Positions 34,650 to 45,397 of a stretch of DNA of 64,000 bases are shown here, piece by piece. The notes under the pieces are model-generated. The model saw only the letters and a program-made list of their open reading frames with translations, ran no database searches and was not told the origin of the DNA. Both the position numbers and the translations under genes were made by a program. Origin of the DNA: Pantanalinema sp. GBBB05. Lineage in GTDB: Bacteria > Cyanobacteriota > Cyanobacteriia > Leptolyngbyales > Leptolyngbyaceae. The first letter of the stretch is position 1; each line of letters begins with the position of its first letter. The stretch is from contig VRZD01000019.1 of the NCBI GenBank assembly GCA_016743235.1, forward strand, positions 1-64,000, given 5' to 3'.

Positions 34650-37220
34650 CTAGCTGATCACAAAGTTCACCAGTTTTCCGGGAACAACGATCACTTTCTT
34701 GGTTTCTTTGCCTTCCAGGTAGCGGCGACCCACCTCCGACTCACGGGCATATTGCTCCAGTTCTTCCTTACTGGCCGTTGCCGGAACCTGAATCGTGCCT
34801 CTGGTTTTGCCTAGAATCTGAATCACTAGAGTGATCTCATCCGCGACCAACGCCGTGGGATCGGCTGCAAGCCAGGATTGTTCATGGATGGAATCGGTAT
34901 GACCCAACTGATGCCACAGTTCCTCGGCAATATGCGGCGCGAAAGGAGCCAGCAGAATTAACAAGGTATCAATGCCTTCCCGATAAATCGGTGACTCCTT
35001 ACAGGGCGCATCCGTCAAGGCGTTACTGAGTTTCATCAACTCCGATACCGCCGTATTGAACTGATATTCTCCCTCCAAATCCTCTGTGATCTCCTTAATC
35101 GCGGTATGGATGGCTCGCCGGAGTTCCTTTTCTGGCTTAGATAATTGATCAACCTGAGCTTTAGTCTTGGATGTTGCCTGACTCTCAAACTCGGTCACTA
35201 ACCGCCAAACCCGATTCAAAAAGCGGAACTGTCCTTCAACATCGGCTTCATCCCACTCCAGATCTTTTTCCGGTGGCGCTTTGAATAGGATAAACATCCG
35301 GGCTGTATCACAGCCATACTTCTCAATCACCGCTTCCGGAGCCACCCCGTTATAGCGAGACTTCGACATGGTGGTATAAGCGACCTGTAACGGTTCTCCC
35401 GTTTGGGGATCTTTGGGATCAGTTGGATCGACCTGGAAGGAGGGAATCCACTTGTCTTTCCCGGTTTTGTTGGGATTGAAATAGGTTAAGCCCTGCACCA
35501 TGCCTTGAGTCAGCAAGCGTTGGAAGGGTTCGTCGAAGTTGAGCAAACCGCGATCGCGCAACACTTTGGTAAAGAAGCGGGAATACAACAGGTGCAGGAT
35601 AGCGTGTTCAATGCCACCCACATATTGATCGACGGGCATCCAAGTATTGGTTTTCTTTGAATCAAACACCTGCTGGTCGTTGTTGGCATCGGTGAAGCGC
35701 AAGAAGTACCAGGAGGAATCGATGAAGGTATCCATCGTATCGGTTTCGCGCCGCGCCGGAGTGCCACAGGTAGGACAGGGGACATTCAGCCAGGCTTCCA
35801 ACTGGGTCAACGGTGACGCGCCTCGCCCGGTCAGTTCAATATCCTCGGGCAATGCCACCGGCAAATCGCTATCGGGTACGGGCACCGCGCCACACTTGGG
35901 ACAGTGAATAATTGGAATTGGTGCGCCCCAATAGCGCTGACGAGAAATTAGCCAATCCCGCAGGCGATATTGCACCCGGGCTTTGCCAAATCCCTGAGCT
36001 TCGGCATAGTCAATCACCGCCGTTTTGCCTGCCACCGACTCCATGCTATTAAAGTCACCGGAATTGACCATGATGCCCGGATCGACATAGGCAGCGGTTA
36101 ACTCGGCAGTTGCATCACCCCCTGTGGGCATGATCACTGTTTTAATCGGTAAGTTCTGCTCTTTAGCAAACTTGAAATCCCGCACGTCATGAGCCGGAAC
36201 CCCCATTACTGCGCCAGTGCCATACTCAAACAGCACATAGTCGGCAATCCAAATTGGAATTTCGGCTCCGGTAAAGGGATTAATTGCCGTTCCCCCGGTG
36301 GGAATCCCCCGCTTAGGTTTGTCTTCCGCCGTCCGTTCTAACTCACTTTGATCAGCAATCTCTTTGACAAAGGCTTCTATCGCTGATTTATGTGCCGCTG
36401 TCGTGACTTTAGCGGTCAACGGATGTTCTGGAGCCAGCACTACATAGGTGACCCCGTAGACTGTATCGGGACGAGTGGTGAACACGCCAATCTTTTCGTC
36501 CATGCCAACGATCGGAAATTCCAGGTATGCCCCGATCGACTTACCAATCCAGTTCGCCTGCATCACTTTGACCCGATCGGGCCAGCCATCCAACTTATCC
36601 AGGTCGGCTAACAATTGCTCGGCATAGTCAGTGATCTTAAAGAACCATTGTTTTAAAAGCTTGCGTTCGACTTTGGCTCCCGATCGCCAGGAGCGCCCTT
36701 CATTATCGACCTGTTCATTCGCCAACACCGTTTGGTCGATCGGATCCCAGTTAACCGCTGCTTCCTTCTGGTAGGCTAATCCGGCTTTGAAAAATTCCAG
36801 GAAGATCCACTGCGTCCAGTGGTAGTAGTCAGGCGAACAGGTCGCGAGTTCCCGGCTCCAGTCGTAGGACAACCCTAACCGCTTCAGTTCCGATCGCATC
36901 TGGGCGATATTCTGATACGTCCATTTCGCCGGATGGGTACCCCGGTCGATCGCGGCATTTTCGGCAGGTAAGCCAAAGGCATCCCAACCCATCGGATGTA
37001 GCACTCGATAGCCTTGCATCCGCCGAACCCGCGCCAGCACATCGGTAATCGTGTAGTTACGCACGTGTCCCATGTGTAGATTGCCGGACGGATAGGGAAA
37101 CATCGACAGCGCATAGAATTTGGGCTTGTCACTGTCATCGGCGGCTCCATACAGATCCTGTTCTTCCCAGGTCTGCTGCCACTTTTCCTCAATCGCTCCA
37201 GGGGTATAACGGGACTCCAC
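34650..37220 (-). CDS. leuS: Leucyl-tRNA synthetase
   Basis: 856 aa class I synthetase. HIGH motif as H-M-G-H in [15 protein letters not shown] (residues about 41-55), the editing CP1 domain (about 225-420, with [12 protein letters not shown]), a Cys pair site C-P-K-C ... C-P-T-C near residues 440-490 and the KMSKS loop as M618-S-K-S. C-terminal anticodon-binding region present. Usual bacterial length. Confidence 0.97.
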   Translation of the reverse strand: MESRYTPGAIEEKWQQTWEEQDLYGAADDSDKPKFYALSMFPYPSGNLHMGHVRNYTITDVLARVRRMQGYRVLHPMGWDAFGLPAENAAIDRGTHPAKWTYQNIAQMRSELKRLGLSYDWSRELATCSPDYYHWTQWIFLEFFKAGLAYQKEAAVNWDPIDQTVLANEQVDNEGRSWRSGAKVERKLLKQWFFKITDYAEQLLADLDKLDGWPDRVKVMQANWIGKSIGAYLEFPIVGMDEKIGVFTTRPDTVYGVTYVVLAPEHPLTAKVTTAAHKSAIEAFVKEIADQSELERTAEDKPKRGIPTGGTAINPFTGAEIPIWIADYVLFEYGTGAVMGVPAHDVRDFKFAKEQNLPIKTVIMPTGGDATAELTAAYVDPGIMVNSGDFNSMESVAGKTAVIDYAEAQGFGKARVQYRLRDWLISRQRYWGAPIPIIHCPKCGAVPVPDSDLPVALPEDIELTGRGASPLTQLEAWLNVPCPTCGTPARRETDTMDTFIDSSWYFLRFTDANNDQQVFDSKKTNTWMPVDQYVGGIEHAILHLLYSRFFTKVLRDRGLLNFDEPFQRLLTQGMVQGLTYFNPNKTGKDKWIPSFQVDPTDPKDPQTGEPLQVAYTTMSKSRYNGVAPEAVIEKYGCDTARMFILFKAPPEKDLEWDEADVEGQFRFLNRVWRLVTEFESQATSKTKAQVDQLSKPEKELRRAIHTAIKEITEDLEGEYQFNTAVSELMKLSNALTDAPCKESPIYREGIDTLLILLAPFAPHIAEELWHQLGHTDSIHEQSWLAADPTALVADEITLVIQILGKTRGTIQVPATASKEELEQYARESEVGRRYLEGKETKKVIVVPGKLVNFVIS

Positions 37221-37337
37221 GCAAGAAACTCCTGACTTATCTCAGTAATGGGTTCGTCTCACCATTCTAAGCTGCCAAGTCGATCGCTTCCTGCGTTTCG
37301 GTCAGTCATCCTGGACAATCCATGATTCCCCCAACCG

Positions 37338-37667
37338 TTAATATTCTAAAAACATCGTATTGAAGCTACTGGAGGATTCGGCGGCAGGAGCTTTGGCAGC
37401 AGCTTTGATGCTCGGTTGGGTTGGGGTCAATTCCGCATCCCGGCGCTGATGCGCTGTGACTTCTAGATCAGCAATTTGCCCTTCCAGTGTTTCTAACCGC
37501 TGCTGAATCAGATCGCGTCGCTGTTCTAGAGTGACCAATTCCTGCTGTAGCCGTGTTTTCTCAGTGACTAACTTATAAATGTCCAAATAGGCAGCGGCTT
37601 CAGTCTTCTGGCGCGGCATCGTGGTGATTTTCGGGCGAATCTGAGATTGGGGGAGATGGGGGCGCAT
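37338..37667 (-). CDS. Coiled-coil protein, possibly GvpV-like
   Basis: 109 aa. The ATG at 37667 is preferred: AAAGGA lies 8 nt upstream, whereas the earlier ATG at 37676 overlaps that site. Residues 20-75 form a heptad-rich coiled coil (L-V-T-E-K-T-R-L-Q-Q-E-L-V-T-L-E-Q-R-R), then an Ala/Pro/Ser-rich tail. The segment A-A-A-Y-L-D-I-Y-K-L-V-T-E-K resembles cyanobacterial proteins annotated as gas-vesicle GvpV, but no gvp gene is near, so the role is open. Confidence 0.6.
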   Translation of the reverse strand: MRPHLPQSQIRPKITTMPRQKTEAAAYLDIYKLVTEKTRLQQELVTLEQRRDLIQQRLETLEGQIADLEVTAHQRRDAELTPTQPSIKAAAKAPAAESSSSFNTMFLEY

Positions 37668-37734
37668 GGCATTCATCCTTTAGCCGAGTGGAATTTTTCT
37701 TTAGTGTGCCCGGTTTGGCTGGAAGATCACGCGA

Positions 37735-37795
37735 GTGGGGAAATGGGGGAGGTCAGGGAGATAGGGAGATGGGGAGGTCAGGGAGATGGGGAGGC
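37735..37795. repeat. Purine-rich tract of the GGGAGATGGG family
   Basis: Two near-identical units (GGGGAGGTCAGGGAGAT), each containing GGTCAGGGAGATGGGG-like sequence, 55 nt before the ABC permease start. Runs of G could form quadruplexes. Confidence 0.6.
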
Positions 37796-37850
37796 TGTAG
37801 ACCATTTGGGGTAGGCAGTGTAGGGTGTAGGGGAGTTTTGGAGAGTAGGT

Positions 37851-38924
37851 GTGAACCGGAATTTAGCTCGACTGTTGCCTGTGTTGTCTTCAGTGTTTGC
37901 GATCGCGGCAGCGTTGTTGGTGGGAGCGGGATTGATTGCGATCGCGGGGGTGAATCCACTTCAGGCTTACTCAGTGCTGTTTCGAGAAGCGTTAGCCAAC
38001 TACTATGGGTTCGGCAACACGCTGACGAAGATGGCGCCGTTGTTGCTGGCTAGCTTGGGAATTTTAGTGGCGTTAAAGGCGGGGCAATTCAACATTGGTG
38101 GGGAAGGACAGATTTACTTAGGTGGCTTGGGGGCGGCGATCGTTGGACTATCGTTTCAGGGATTGCCGGCGATCGTGCATATCCCGTTAGCGTTAGCCGG
38201 GGGCTTTTTAGGTGGGGCAATTTGGGGCTTGATTCCGGGCTACCTGAAGGCTGTGCGAGGTGTGAATGAAGTGATTACCACGCTGCTGCTGAACTACGTT
38301 GCCCAGTATTTAGTCAGTTATATGGTTAGCTATCCGTTGCTAGAACCGGGTGCGCCCAGTCCTTTTAGTCCGCCGATCGCGGCGACGGCTCAGTTACCGA
38401 TTCTGCTACCCCAAACTCAGACCCATGCTGGAATTCTGTTGGGACTGGGATTAGCAGGTGTCCTGTGGTTCGTGTTAACGCTCACGCCTTGGGGCTATCA
38501 GATTGAAGCAGTCGGACAAAATCCGATCGCGGCTCGGTATGCTGGGATGTCAGTTCCGAAAACGATTATGGCGGCAATGGCTGTATCCGGTGGGTTAGCG
38601 GGTCTAGCGGGGGCAGGTGAAGTGATGGGACTACGCTATCGCCTGTTTGAAAATTTTTCACCCGGATATGGCTTTGATGCGATCGCGATCGCGTTTCTCA
38701 GTCGGGGCAATATCGCTGGAGTGGTGCTGATTTCGCTATTTTTTGGGACACTTCGCAGTGGCGCAAACGTGATGCAACGCAGTGCCGGGGTTCCATTCAC
38801 TGTCGTCTATGCCATTCAGGGCTTGACCGTGTTATTTATTGCGATCGCGCTAGTGCTGGAGCGACAGCTAGCCACACGTCAGCAAACTGTAGCGACTCAT
38901 CCCACCTCATCTACAGCGTCTTAA
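37851..38924 (+). CDS. Nucleoside/simple-sugar type ABC permease
   Basis: 357 aa from a GTG preceded by GGAGAG. Eight or more membrane segments and the family hallmark F-N-I-G-G-E-G-Q-I-Y-L-G-G, with G-V-N-E-V-I-T-T-L-L-L-N-Y and G-Y-G-F-D-A-I-A-I-A-F-L. This is the YufP/NupP-type permease that normally comes with a BmpA lipoprotein, a double ATPase and a second permease; none is adjacent, so the complex is scattered or incomplete. Confidence 0.88.
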   Translation: MNRNLARLLPVLSSVFAIAAALLVGAGLIAIAGVNPLQAYSVLFREALANYYGFGNTLTKMAPLLLASLGILVALKAGQFNIGGEGQIYLGGLGAAIVGLSFQGLPAIVHIPLALAGGFLGGAIWGLIPGYLKAVRGVNEVITTLLLNYVAQYLVSYMVSYPLLEPGAPSPFSPPIAATAQLPILLPQTQTHAGILLGLGLAGVLWFVLTLTPWGYQIEAVGQNPIAARYAGMSVPKTIMAAMAVSGGLAGLAGAGEVMGLRYRLFENFSPGYGFDAIAIAFLSRGNIAGVVLISLFFGTLRSGANVMQRSAGVPFTVVYAIQGLTVLFIAIALVLERQLATRQQTVATHPTSSTAS

Positions 38925-39010
38925 GCGATTGCCATCACCTACATCGCTAAAAGTGTCTGTCATAGCGTGTTCCCCAGAGCCAGCTAGCAGCGATCGCGTA
39001 TTTGCCTGCC

Positions 39011-39502
39011 TTACGTTGGATGGCGAAATCGTTGGTAGAACCGGACTAACCAGCCGATCGTGTAGAGCAAATAGGCACCGAGTAGGGTCCAGATTGGCAC
39101 TACAGGTAATCTGGCGGGTGGATTGAGGTTGGCGCTGATGGCGAGTTGAAATACACAAACCATTAACAACAAATTGGCAACGCTAAACCAGCCCAATTGC
39201 TGCCGAATAAAGGCGAAGGTAGTAGCGCGACGCTCGGGGGCGAGCCAGTAGTCTTTGTGAGGCAAGTTGATTTGGCTATTGGGTCGGCACTCAATGGAGT
39301 TGGGTACGCCCCAAACGAGCCAGGCAACTAGGGCAACGACCCCAGCATAGATCAGAAAAAAGAACCATTTTGGTGCCCAGCCATTGGGTTGCCCGATCGC
39401 ATCAAAGTGAGATGCCATTTGGGTAGGAAGTTGGGGATAAAAGTAAAGCGCTTGTAGGGTTACGACCACAACTAACGCCACGATCGCCGAAACTGGATTC
39501 AT
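39011..39502 (-). CDS. DUF1648-domain membrane protein
   Basis: 163 aa from the ATG at 39502, 2 bp after the stop of the upstream gene. Starts with a membrane segment (S-A-I-V-A-L-V-V-V-V-T-L), then the DUF1648 signature L-P-T-Q-M-A-S-H-F-D-A-I-G-Q-P-N-G-W. Three more hydrophobic segments follow. These proteins are SdpI-like; function not established here. Probably co-transcribed with the GH-like gene. Confidence 0.75.
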   Translation of the reverse strand: MNPVSAIVALVVVVTLQALYFYPQLPTQMASHFDAIGQPNGWAPKWFFFLIYAGVVALVAWLVWGVPNSIECRPNSQINLPHKDYWLAPERRATTFAFIRQQLGWFSVANLLLMVCVFQLAISANLNPPARLPVVPIWTLLGAYLLYTIGWLVRFYQRFRHPT

Positions 39503-39504
39503 GG

Positions 39505-41166
39505 TTAGGGTGTTGTGCTGGGGTTTGCTTGAATAAAGTCGATTAAGCCCTGATACTTCGGTGCTTGCTGCAAATCTTGATCTTGATACTCTAAGGCTCC
39601 CCAAGACCCCCATTTACTGAAATTACCAACGTAGTAGTACTGGTTATACAATCCACCGCCAACTTGTCGCCAGAGCTTAAGATACTCCTGGTACACTTCG
39701 CGCATACGAGGATGGCGATTGACGGCTGTAAATAAGGCGGTGACTTGTGGTTCTTTGGTATCCATCTGGCTACTATGCAAGCTCATGCCGCCTTCATAGG
39801 CGACGAGCTTCAAGCCGAATTGTTTGGCTAAGGCGGCATTCTTGATTAAAAGTTCGCGATCCTCAGTGCGGATGTCCTCCAGAATATTGTCGATGATCTG
39901 ATCAGGAGTCATTTTGAGAGTGCGATCGGCATTTTCTTTCTCCACCAGACCCTTGCCATCAAAGTAAGCTGCGATCGCATAGACATCCGCATGTTTGTAA
40001 GCCTCCTTCCAGGTTAATGCCTTGTCGCCTAGCCAGGGATTCACCGCTTGCGACGCTAACACCCGCACTAACCGCTGTCTGCCACCAAATACTTCTTCCC
40101 AAATTTTGAACACTTCTACCGATCGTTGGGCATAGTAGCGAATCATAGACATTCCGCCATCGCCAGGCGCTAAACCCAGCGCTAAGCCCCGCTGTTCTAA
40201 ATCCTTGGTTTGCTGGAAAGCATAGTTCCATACTTCATTGGAATATTCGATATACACCGTCAGAGTGGGATCAAGCCGCTCTCGTACCATCGTGGCAAAT
40301 CGTCGGACATAATCATCCGATGCCTGATGGGGTAGGGTGAACCAGGGATCAGCATGGACAGCGTTGGCTAAATCAATCATGTGTTCCAGAGCTACTCCAT
40401 ACTCGCCCATTTGCGTTGCATGCTGAGGCGTAATGCGATCGGACCATTCTTTGACTGGCGAACCATTGGTTTTCATCCAATCCATAAACCGGATCACCTT
40501 AAACCGAGATAAGCGCTCTAGAAATAATGGGTGAAAAGGTTGCTTTTGATAGGTCGTTTCAAATCCTGGCATGATCACCCGGATATTGCGAATGGGGTTG
40601 GCAGGATTGGTTTCCAACACTTGCAGCACAATGCCAGTATCTTGAGGTTTGACATCAACCACTAAGCGCCCTGGTGATTCACTAATAACTTTGCCGCTGC
40701 CGAAGTTAAACCCAATTTTGCCCTGCCCATCGTAGAACACGGTATATTTACCGGCTGGATACCGCGAGCCGTTATCAAACATAAAGGTTTCGGCATACTG
40801 TCCTGGTTCCAGAGCTGCAATCCAGCCTTCGGGAGTCAGCTTCAATGTCCCGCCCTGCCCCCAAGAGGCTCCCTGTTTCTGAGAAACCCACGGTCGCGAT
40901 ATCTTAAACGCATCCACAAATGCCCATTGGGTTGTCCAATCGACCAGTTCACTCATGTTCATGCCCAATGGCGATCGAGCATTCAGACGATTGGCATCTC
41001 CCTGGGCAACTTGGAGGGGTTGGGGCTGAGGCGGTTCAGCTTCAGGTAGGGGTGATGGCTTGGGATTACTAATCGTGCTGTACAGCCCCACGGCTAATGC
41101 GGCGCCCGCTACAAACAAGCCACCGACTAGCATCATGCGACCACTTCCTCGATCGTTACGATTCAT
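39505..41166 (-). CDS. Secreted or membrane-anchored TIM-barrel (glycoside-hydrolase-like) protein
   Basis: 553 aa. A signal anchor (residues 12-32, M-L-V-G-G-L-F-V-A-G-A-A-L-A-V-G-L) and a Pro-rich linker precede a beta region (about 70-190) and a barrel. V-Y-I-E-Y-S-N-E-V-W-N resembles the acid/base motif (Asn-Glu) of clan A glycosidases, and V-A-Y-E-G-G a nucleophile Glu, so hydrolysis of a polysaccharide is suspected. Such proteins are often annotated as cellulose-binding. Substrate unknown. Confidence 0.75.
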   Translation of the reverse strand: MNRNDRGSGRMMLVGGLFVAGAALAVGLYSTISNPKPSPLPEAEPPQPQPLQVAQGDANRLNARSPLGMNMSELVDWTTQWAFVDAFKISRPWVSQKQGASWGQGGTLKLTPEGWIAALEPGQYAETFMFDNGSRYPAGKYTVFYDGQGKIGFNFGSGKVISESPGRLVVDVKPQDTGIVLQVLETNPANPIRNIRVIMPGFETTYQKQPFHPLFLERLSRFKVIRFMDWMKTNGSPVKEWSDRITPQHATQMGEYGVALEHMIDLANAVHADPWFTLPHQASDDYVRRFATMVRERLDPTLTVYIEYSNEVWNYAFQQTKDLEQRGLALGLAPGDGGMSMIRYYAQRSVEVFKIWEEVFGGRQRLVRVLASQAVNPWLGDKALTWKEAYKHADVYAIAAYFDGKGLVEKENADRTLKMTPDQIIDNILEDIRTEDRELLIKNAALAKQFGLKLVAYEGGMSLHSSQMDTKEPQVTALFTAVNRHPRMREVYQEYLKLWRQVGGGLYNQYYYVGNFSKWGSWGALEYQDQDLQQAPKYQGLIDFIQANPSTTP

Positions 41167-41360
41167 GCCACCACCGTGGTTAACGTCATCTCCAGCATGC
41201 CCTCGATCGAGAACATCCCGATCAATTTCCTGATTTCTACGCTTGATTGATCGCTTTTTTCCAGTAACTTATTACCGGTTTGTCAGAATTTATGCCATGA
41301 TCGCAGCGAGATCGACTAAGCTATCTGACATCACTTTCACGTTTTTCTGAAGGCTGTACC

Positions 41361-42254
41361 GTGCCGAATCGTGCTTCTGTTCTTTCATTTCTTGTCCTGA
41401 TTGGGGTTTGGGGCATTGCTCAGCCAGCTACCGCTCAAATGCTTGTACCCCATACCTTACAGTTGGATGCCAGCAAGCTAGAGCTGCAAGGTCTGAGTTT
41501 GGCCAAGGAAGCGTCCCAGTTGGCACAGTTCCAACAGTATGAACTGGCGATGCAACGAGCCAAGCTAGCGACTCAACTAGCGCCAAAAAGTGCAGAACTT
41601 TGGGCGTTGGTGGGTGGCTTGTACTTGCAGACTAATCAGCTGGATGAAGGAATCGCGGCACTGAAACGGGCACAAGGATTAGATAGTAAAAGTGCGGCGG
41701 TATTTTTTGCTTTAGGATCAGCCTATTTTCAAAAAGCGCAGTATCCAACCGCTGTTAACTATCTCAAACAAGGCTTAAAGATTAAGCCAGATGTGCCAGG
41801 AGCGTTATTTGATCTGGGTAACGCTTATTTAATGTTGCGTGAGTATTCAAATGCGCTGGCTCAATATGAGCGAGCTGTGGCTCTGGACAAAAACTTCTGG
41901 CCTGCAATTAATAATATTGGGCTGATTAAATATGAGACGGGTGATAGTGACGCCGCGATTCGGCACTGGCGATCGGCTGTCTCTGTAGATGCGAAAGCCG
42001 CAGAACCGTTATTGGCGATCGCCGTCGCGCTTTATGCGAAAGGTGATCGTGAACAAGGCTTGGCGTTAGGTGAATCAGCAATTAAGTTAGATAGCCGTTA
42101 TAGCGATCTAAAGTTCCTCAAAGAGAATCTTTGGGGCGATCGCTTGTTATCGGATACCAAAAAACTATTGGCAACTCCAAGAATTCAAGCCACGATCGCC
42201 CAAGCTCAGGAGCGAACTAAACCGGTCTCCCAACCTCAACCACCTGCTCAATAG
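41361..42254 (+). CDS. Periplasmic TPR protein
   Basis: 297 aa from a GTG. Signal peptide (residues 1-25, ending Q-P-A-T-A-Q). Six or so TPR units from residue 40 (for example A-A-V-F-F-A-L-G-S-A-Y-F-Q-K-A-Q-Y, P-G-A-L-F-D-L-G-N-A-Y-L-M-L). Tail rich in Gln and Pro. A protein-interaction scaffold; 20 bp ahead of the YdcF gene. Confidence 0.85.
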   Translation: MPNRASVLSFLVLIGVWGIAQPATAQMLVPHTLQLDASKLELQGLSLAKEASQLAQFQQYELAMQRAKLATQLAPKSAELWALVGGLYLQTNQLDEGIAALKRAQGLDSKSAAVFFALGSAYFQKAQYPTAVNYLKQGLKIKPDVPGALFDLGNAYLMLREYSNALAQYERAVALDKNFWPAINNIGLIKYETGDSDAAIRHWRSAVSVDAKAAEPLLAIAVALYAKGDREQGLALGESAIKLDSRYSDLKFLKENLWGDRLLSDTKKLLATPRIQATIAQAQERTKPVSQPQPPAQ

Positions 42255-42274
42255 CCCATCGTACGGTACGGATA

Positions 42275-42913
42275 GTGATCATGGGACTGAAGGGAGCCAC
42301 TCGCCCAGGCCAATTGCGATCGAAGCCTCAGCGGCGTTTCCGGTTCAAACTAATGTTGTATTTGGGACTCCCCTTACTGATGCCAAGTCTCTGGTTGGGC
42401 TATCGGCAAATTCAGGGCTATCTCAATCAACCCCAAGCGATGCTGGTGTTAGGGGGGGCTCCAGAGCGTGAAGACTTTGCCGCCGTGTTTGCCCGTCAGC
42501 ATCCAGAGTTACCGATTTGGGTCTCGGGGGGAAGTAATCCCGAGTATACCGAGGGGACGTTTGCGGATGCGGGAATTGAGCGGCATCGGCTCCATATCGA
42601 TCGCGCGGCGGTAGATACAGTAACGAACTTCACGACGATCGTGGATCAACTTCAGGCAAACGGCATTGATAGTGTGTATTTGATCACCTCTGACTACCAT
42701 ATGCGACGGGCGCGGGTGATTGGCGAAATTGTGTTTGGTAGCCGGGGGATTACTCTTAAGCCTGTGGTCGTGCCCTCTCATCGCGATACTGAACCGATGC
42801 AAAAGTCGGTGCGAGATGGAGTGCGAGCCATTTTATGGCTGCTGACAGGGCATACTGGAGCTAGCTTCAGTCATCAGGTAGAAGCCACGATCGAGGGACA
42901 AAGCTCACCTTAG
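42275..42913 (+). CDS. YdcF/DUF218 family membrane protein
   Basis: 212 aa (GTG 42275, or ATG 42281). One N-terminal membrane segment (L-M-L-Y-L-G-L-P-L-L-M-P-S-L-W-L), then the DUF218 core: A-M-L-V-L-G-G-A-P-E-R, V-S-G-G-S-N-P-E-Y, D-T-V-T-N-F and V-Y-L-I-T-S-D-Y-H-M-R-R-A. The family includes ElyC/SanA, linked to envelope polysaccharide metabolism. Likely co-transcribed with the TPR gene. Confidence 0.85.
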   Translation: MIMGLKGATRPGQLRSKPQRRFRFKLMLYLGLPLLMPSLWLGYRQIQGYLNQPQAMLVLGGAPEREDFAAVFARQHPELPIWVSGGSNPEYTEGTFADAGIERHRLHIDRAAVDTVTNFTTIVDQLQANGIDSVYLITSDYHMRRARVIGEIVFGSRGITLKPVVVPSHRDTEPMQKSVRDGVRAILWLLTGHTGASFSHQVEATIEGQSSP

Positions 42914-42989
42914 GGGTGGCATCACCCGAAATGCTCAGTCCTCGGTGAGTAGCTACTCTGTAAATTCGCCTCTTTTCCGGTTGCTCATT

Positions 42990-44417
42990 ATGCTGACTCC
43001 AGATGCCGTCTTGCAGGAACGCTATCATCTGCGGCAACGGCTTGGTAATCATGCCGGTCGGCAAACCTGGTTCGCCTACGATCGGCAGACGGAATGTGAT
43101 GTGGTCGTCAAGCTGTTGGCATTTAGTCCCCAAATGGCATGGGATGACCTGAAATTGTTTGAGCGGGAAGCGCATGTCCTGCAACACCTTGACCATCCAG
43201 GTATTCCCCACTACCGTGACTATTTTGCAATCAACGAAACGGGTGGAGCAGGATTAAGCTGGTTTGGTTTGGTGCAGGACTACATTCCAGGTGCTTCATT
43301 GCAAACTCTGCTGGAGCAAGGAGAACGGTTTAATGAAGCCCAAATTCGGGAGATTGCTGTCCAGATCCTCACAATTCTGATCTATTTACATCAGCAACAG
43401 CCACCTCTTTTACATCGAGATATTAAACCAAGCAATTTGATTTGGGGACAGGATCAATGCATCTATCTGGTAGACTTTGGCGCTGTTCAAAATCAAGCAG
43501 CGATGACTGGCGTCACCTTTACGATCGTGGGTAGCACTGGGTATGCCCCGTTAGAACAATTTTGGGGACGGGCAGAACCCGCATCAGATTTGTATGCTTT
43601 AGGCGCTACACTGATTCACTTGCTGACAGGTGTTGCCCCTGCCGATCTGCCCCAGGAGCACTTGCGGATTCAGTTCCGCGATCGCGTCAGCGTCAATCTG
43701 AATCTGGTGAATTGGGTCAGCGCCTTAACAGAACCCAATTTGGAGTACCGTTATCGTTCAGCCACCCAAGCGCTAGAGGATTTACAAGCCGATCGCTCGA
43801 TTGTCTATCCGTTGCAAGCTAAACGTCCGCCGCAAGGGAGCCGCATTCAGTTGGCGCAATCCCCTAAACAACTGACGCTCATGATTCCTGCCTGCCCTCG
43901 TTTCTTTCTGCTGGATTGTGTCACCTCGCTAGGCAAACTGGTGTTGATGTCGAGTTCGGCGGGCGCCTATATTTTTGCCATCATGGGCATTCTGGCTCTG
44001 GGAGTATATGGCTTAGGATTGTTACCTGCGATTCCCTTGTTTGGGTGGTTTCTGCTCCTTTGGCTGAGCTTGGGTGTATTCGTTTTACGGATTCTGATTG
44101 TCAGTGTGCAGGGCATTCACCAAGAGTTTCTCAAAATTCCTCAAGGCTGGCTGAAATCTCCATTTGCAGCCTTACGTCACTACCGGGTTCAGGGCGATCG
44201 CAGGCAATGGACGATCGAATGGTGGGTCTTGGGCTGGCGGGTATATCGGTATCGGATGAATCTGACAGCGATCGATCACATCACCACGAACTCTTTAGGA
44301 GAAGTGATTGTGATGCTGCGATCGTGGGCAGCGGATCAGCATCTTGGTCATCGCCTCACCCCAACAGAACAGTACTGGCTAGCGCGAGAACTGCAAGACT
44401 GGCTGGATCAAGGCTAA
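42990..44417 (+). CDS. Serine/threonine protein kinase with two C-terminal membrane segments
   Basis: 475 aa from the ATG at 42990 (an ATG 15 codons upstream gives a non-conserved extension). Kinase domain residues about 10-275: V-V-V-K-L-L-A-F catalytic Lys, H-R-D-I-K-P-S-N catalytic loop, V-D-F-G-A-V-Q metal site, G-S-T-G-Y-A-P-L-E-Q-F activation segment. The Gly-rich loop is degenerate (L-G-N-H-A-G-R-Q-T-W). Two membrane helices near 325-385 and a soluble C-terminal domain follow. Closely related to the kinases at 49795 and 51161. Confidence 0.9.
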   Translation: MLTPDAVLQERYHLRQRLGNHAGRQTWFAYDRQTECDVVVKLLAFSPQMAWDDLKLFEREAHVLQHLDHPGIPHYRDYFAINETGGAGLSWFGLVQDYIPGASLQTLLEQGERFNEAQIREIAVQILTILIYLHQQQPPLLHRDIKPSNLIWGQDQCIYLVDFGAVQNQAAMTGVTFTIVGSTGYAPLEQFWGRAEPASDLYALGATLIHLLTGVAPADLPQEHLRIQFRDRVSVNLNLVNWVSALTEPNLEYRYRSATQALEDLQADRSIVYPLQAKRPPQGSRIQLAQSPKQLTLMIPACPRFFLLDCVTSLGKLVLMSSSAGAYIFAIMGILALGVYGLGLLPAIPLFGWFLLLWLSLGVFVLRILIVSVQGIHQEFLKIPQGWLKSPFAALRHYRVQGDRRQWTIEWWVLGWRVYRYRMNLTAIDHITTNSLGEVIVMLRSWAADQHLGHRLTPTEQYWLARELQDWLDQG

Positions 44418-44470
44418 ATCCAGGTCTGAAAGTGGTACGGCTCGGCAATCAATGAAGAACGGACAACCGA

Positions 44471-45148
44471 TTAGCTGCCGGGTTGGTCTAACAATTGTTG
44501 GATGGCATAGCTGGCAGCTTGAGCAACCTGGGTGTGGCTGTCTTTCTCCAGATAGCGCAGGGCTGACAGGCTTTTAGCGGATGGCAGCTGACCTAGGGCT
44601 TCAGCTACCCGTTGCCGCACTAACCAGTCCTCAGACTGCACGAAGCGCAAAATATGCTCAACGGCTTGTACTGCCTTGATTTCTCCTAAAGCCGAGATTG
44701 CAGCTTGTTGCAGTACTACTTCCTGACTATCCAGCGCTTGAATTAACGCATCATAGGCGCGGGGATCTTTCAAATTTCCTAGAGAGACCGCTGCACTAAA
44801 GCGAACTAACCAGTCGGTATCTTCATATAACGTCCGTACCAGGGGTTCAAAGGCGCGGGGATCTTGCAGATACCCTAAGGCTCCAGCCGCAGTCGCTCGG
44901 ATACTGTAATCTTTTTCGTTGGTCAAAATGTCCAGCAGCAGGGGATAGCACTCATCTGTTTGCTTAATTCCCAACGCAAAAATGGCCATTGCCCGGATTT
45001 GCAAGCTTTCATCATCGAGAACTTTCTTAATCAATGGCAAAGCATCGGCAGCAGGAACATGTTGCAGGGCTGCCAACGCTAACATCCGGTCTTTGGTGTT
45101 TTCGCTTTCTAACTGGGTAGATAGGTAGGACAGGTTTGCTGAATTCAC
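44471..45148 (-). CDS. HEAT-repeat protein, NblB-like
   Basis: 225 aa made of about six PBS-lyase-type HEAT units (for example [41 protein letters not shown]). Length and repeat type match NblB, which helps degrade phycobilisomes and detaches bilins; other HEAT proteins look similar. Divergent from rpsN. Confidence 0.8.
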   Translation of the reverse strand: MNSANLSYLSTQLESENTKDRMLALAALQHVPAADALPLIKKVLDDESLQIRAMAIFALGIKQTDECYPLLLDILTNEKDYSIRATAAGALGYLQDPRAFEPLVRTLYEDTDWLVRFSAAVSLGNLKDPRAYDALIQALDSQEVVLQQAAISALGEIKAVQAVEHILRFVQSEDWLVRQRVAEALGQLPSAKSLSALRYLEKDSHTQVAQAASYAIQQLLDQPGS

Positions 45149-45397
45149 GTTATAAAACTTTATAATGAGGCTACCCTTATTATAAGGACTGAGTTTCAGG
45201 AAACAGCAGACCCTTGGCGGGATTTCTCACATTGTCTTCTACGAGAAACGGCTGAATCTTGCGGTACAGAGTTGGCAACCGTGAGGAAATTACGATCGCC
45301 GGTCATCCGAGATTCGATCGCCACTAGTCAAGATCCGATCAAATTCGGTAGAATTAATAACTGTGTCTTTATCAATCTGGGAACAACGGGACGATTC

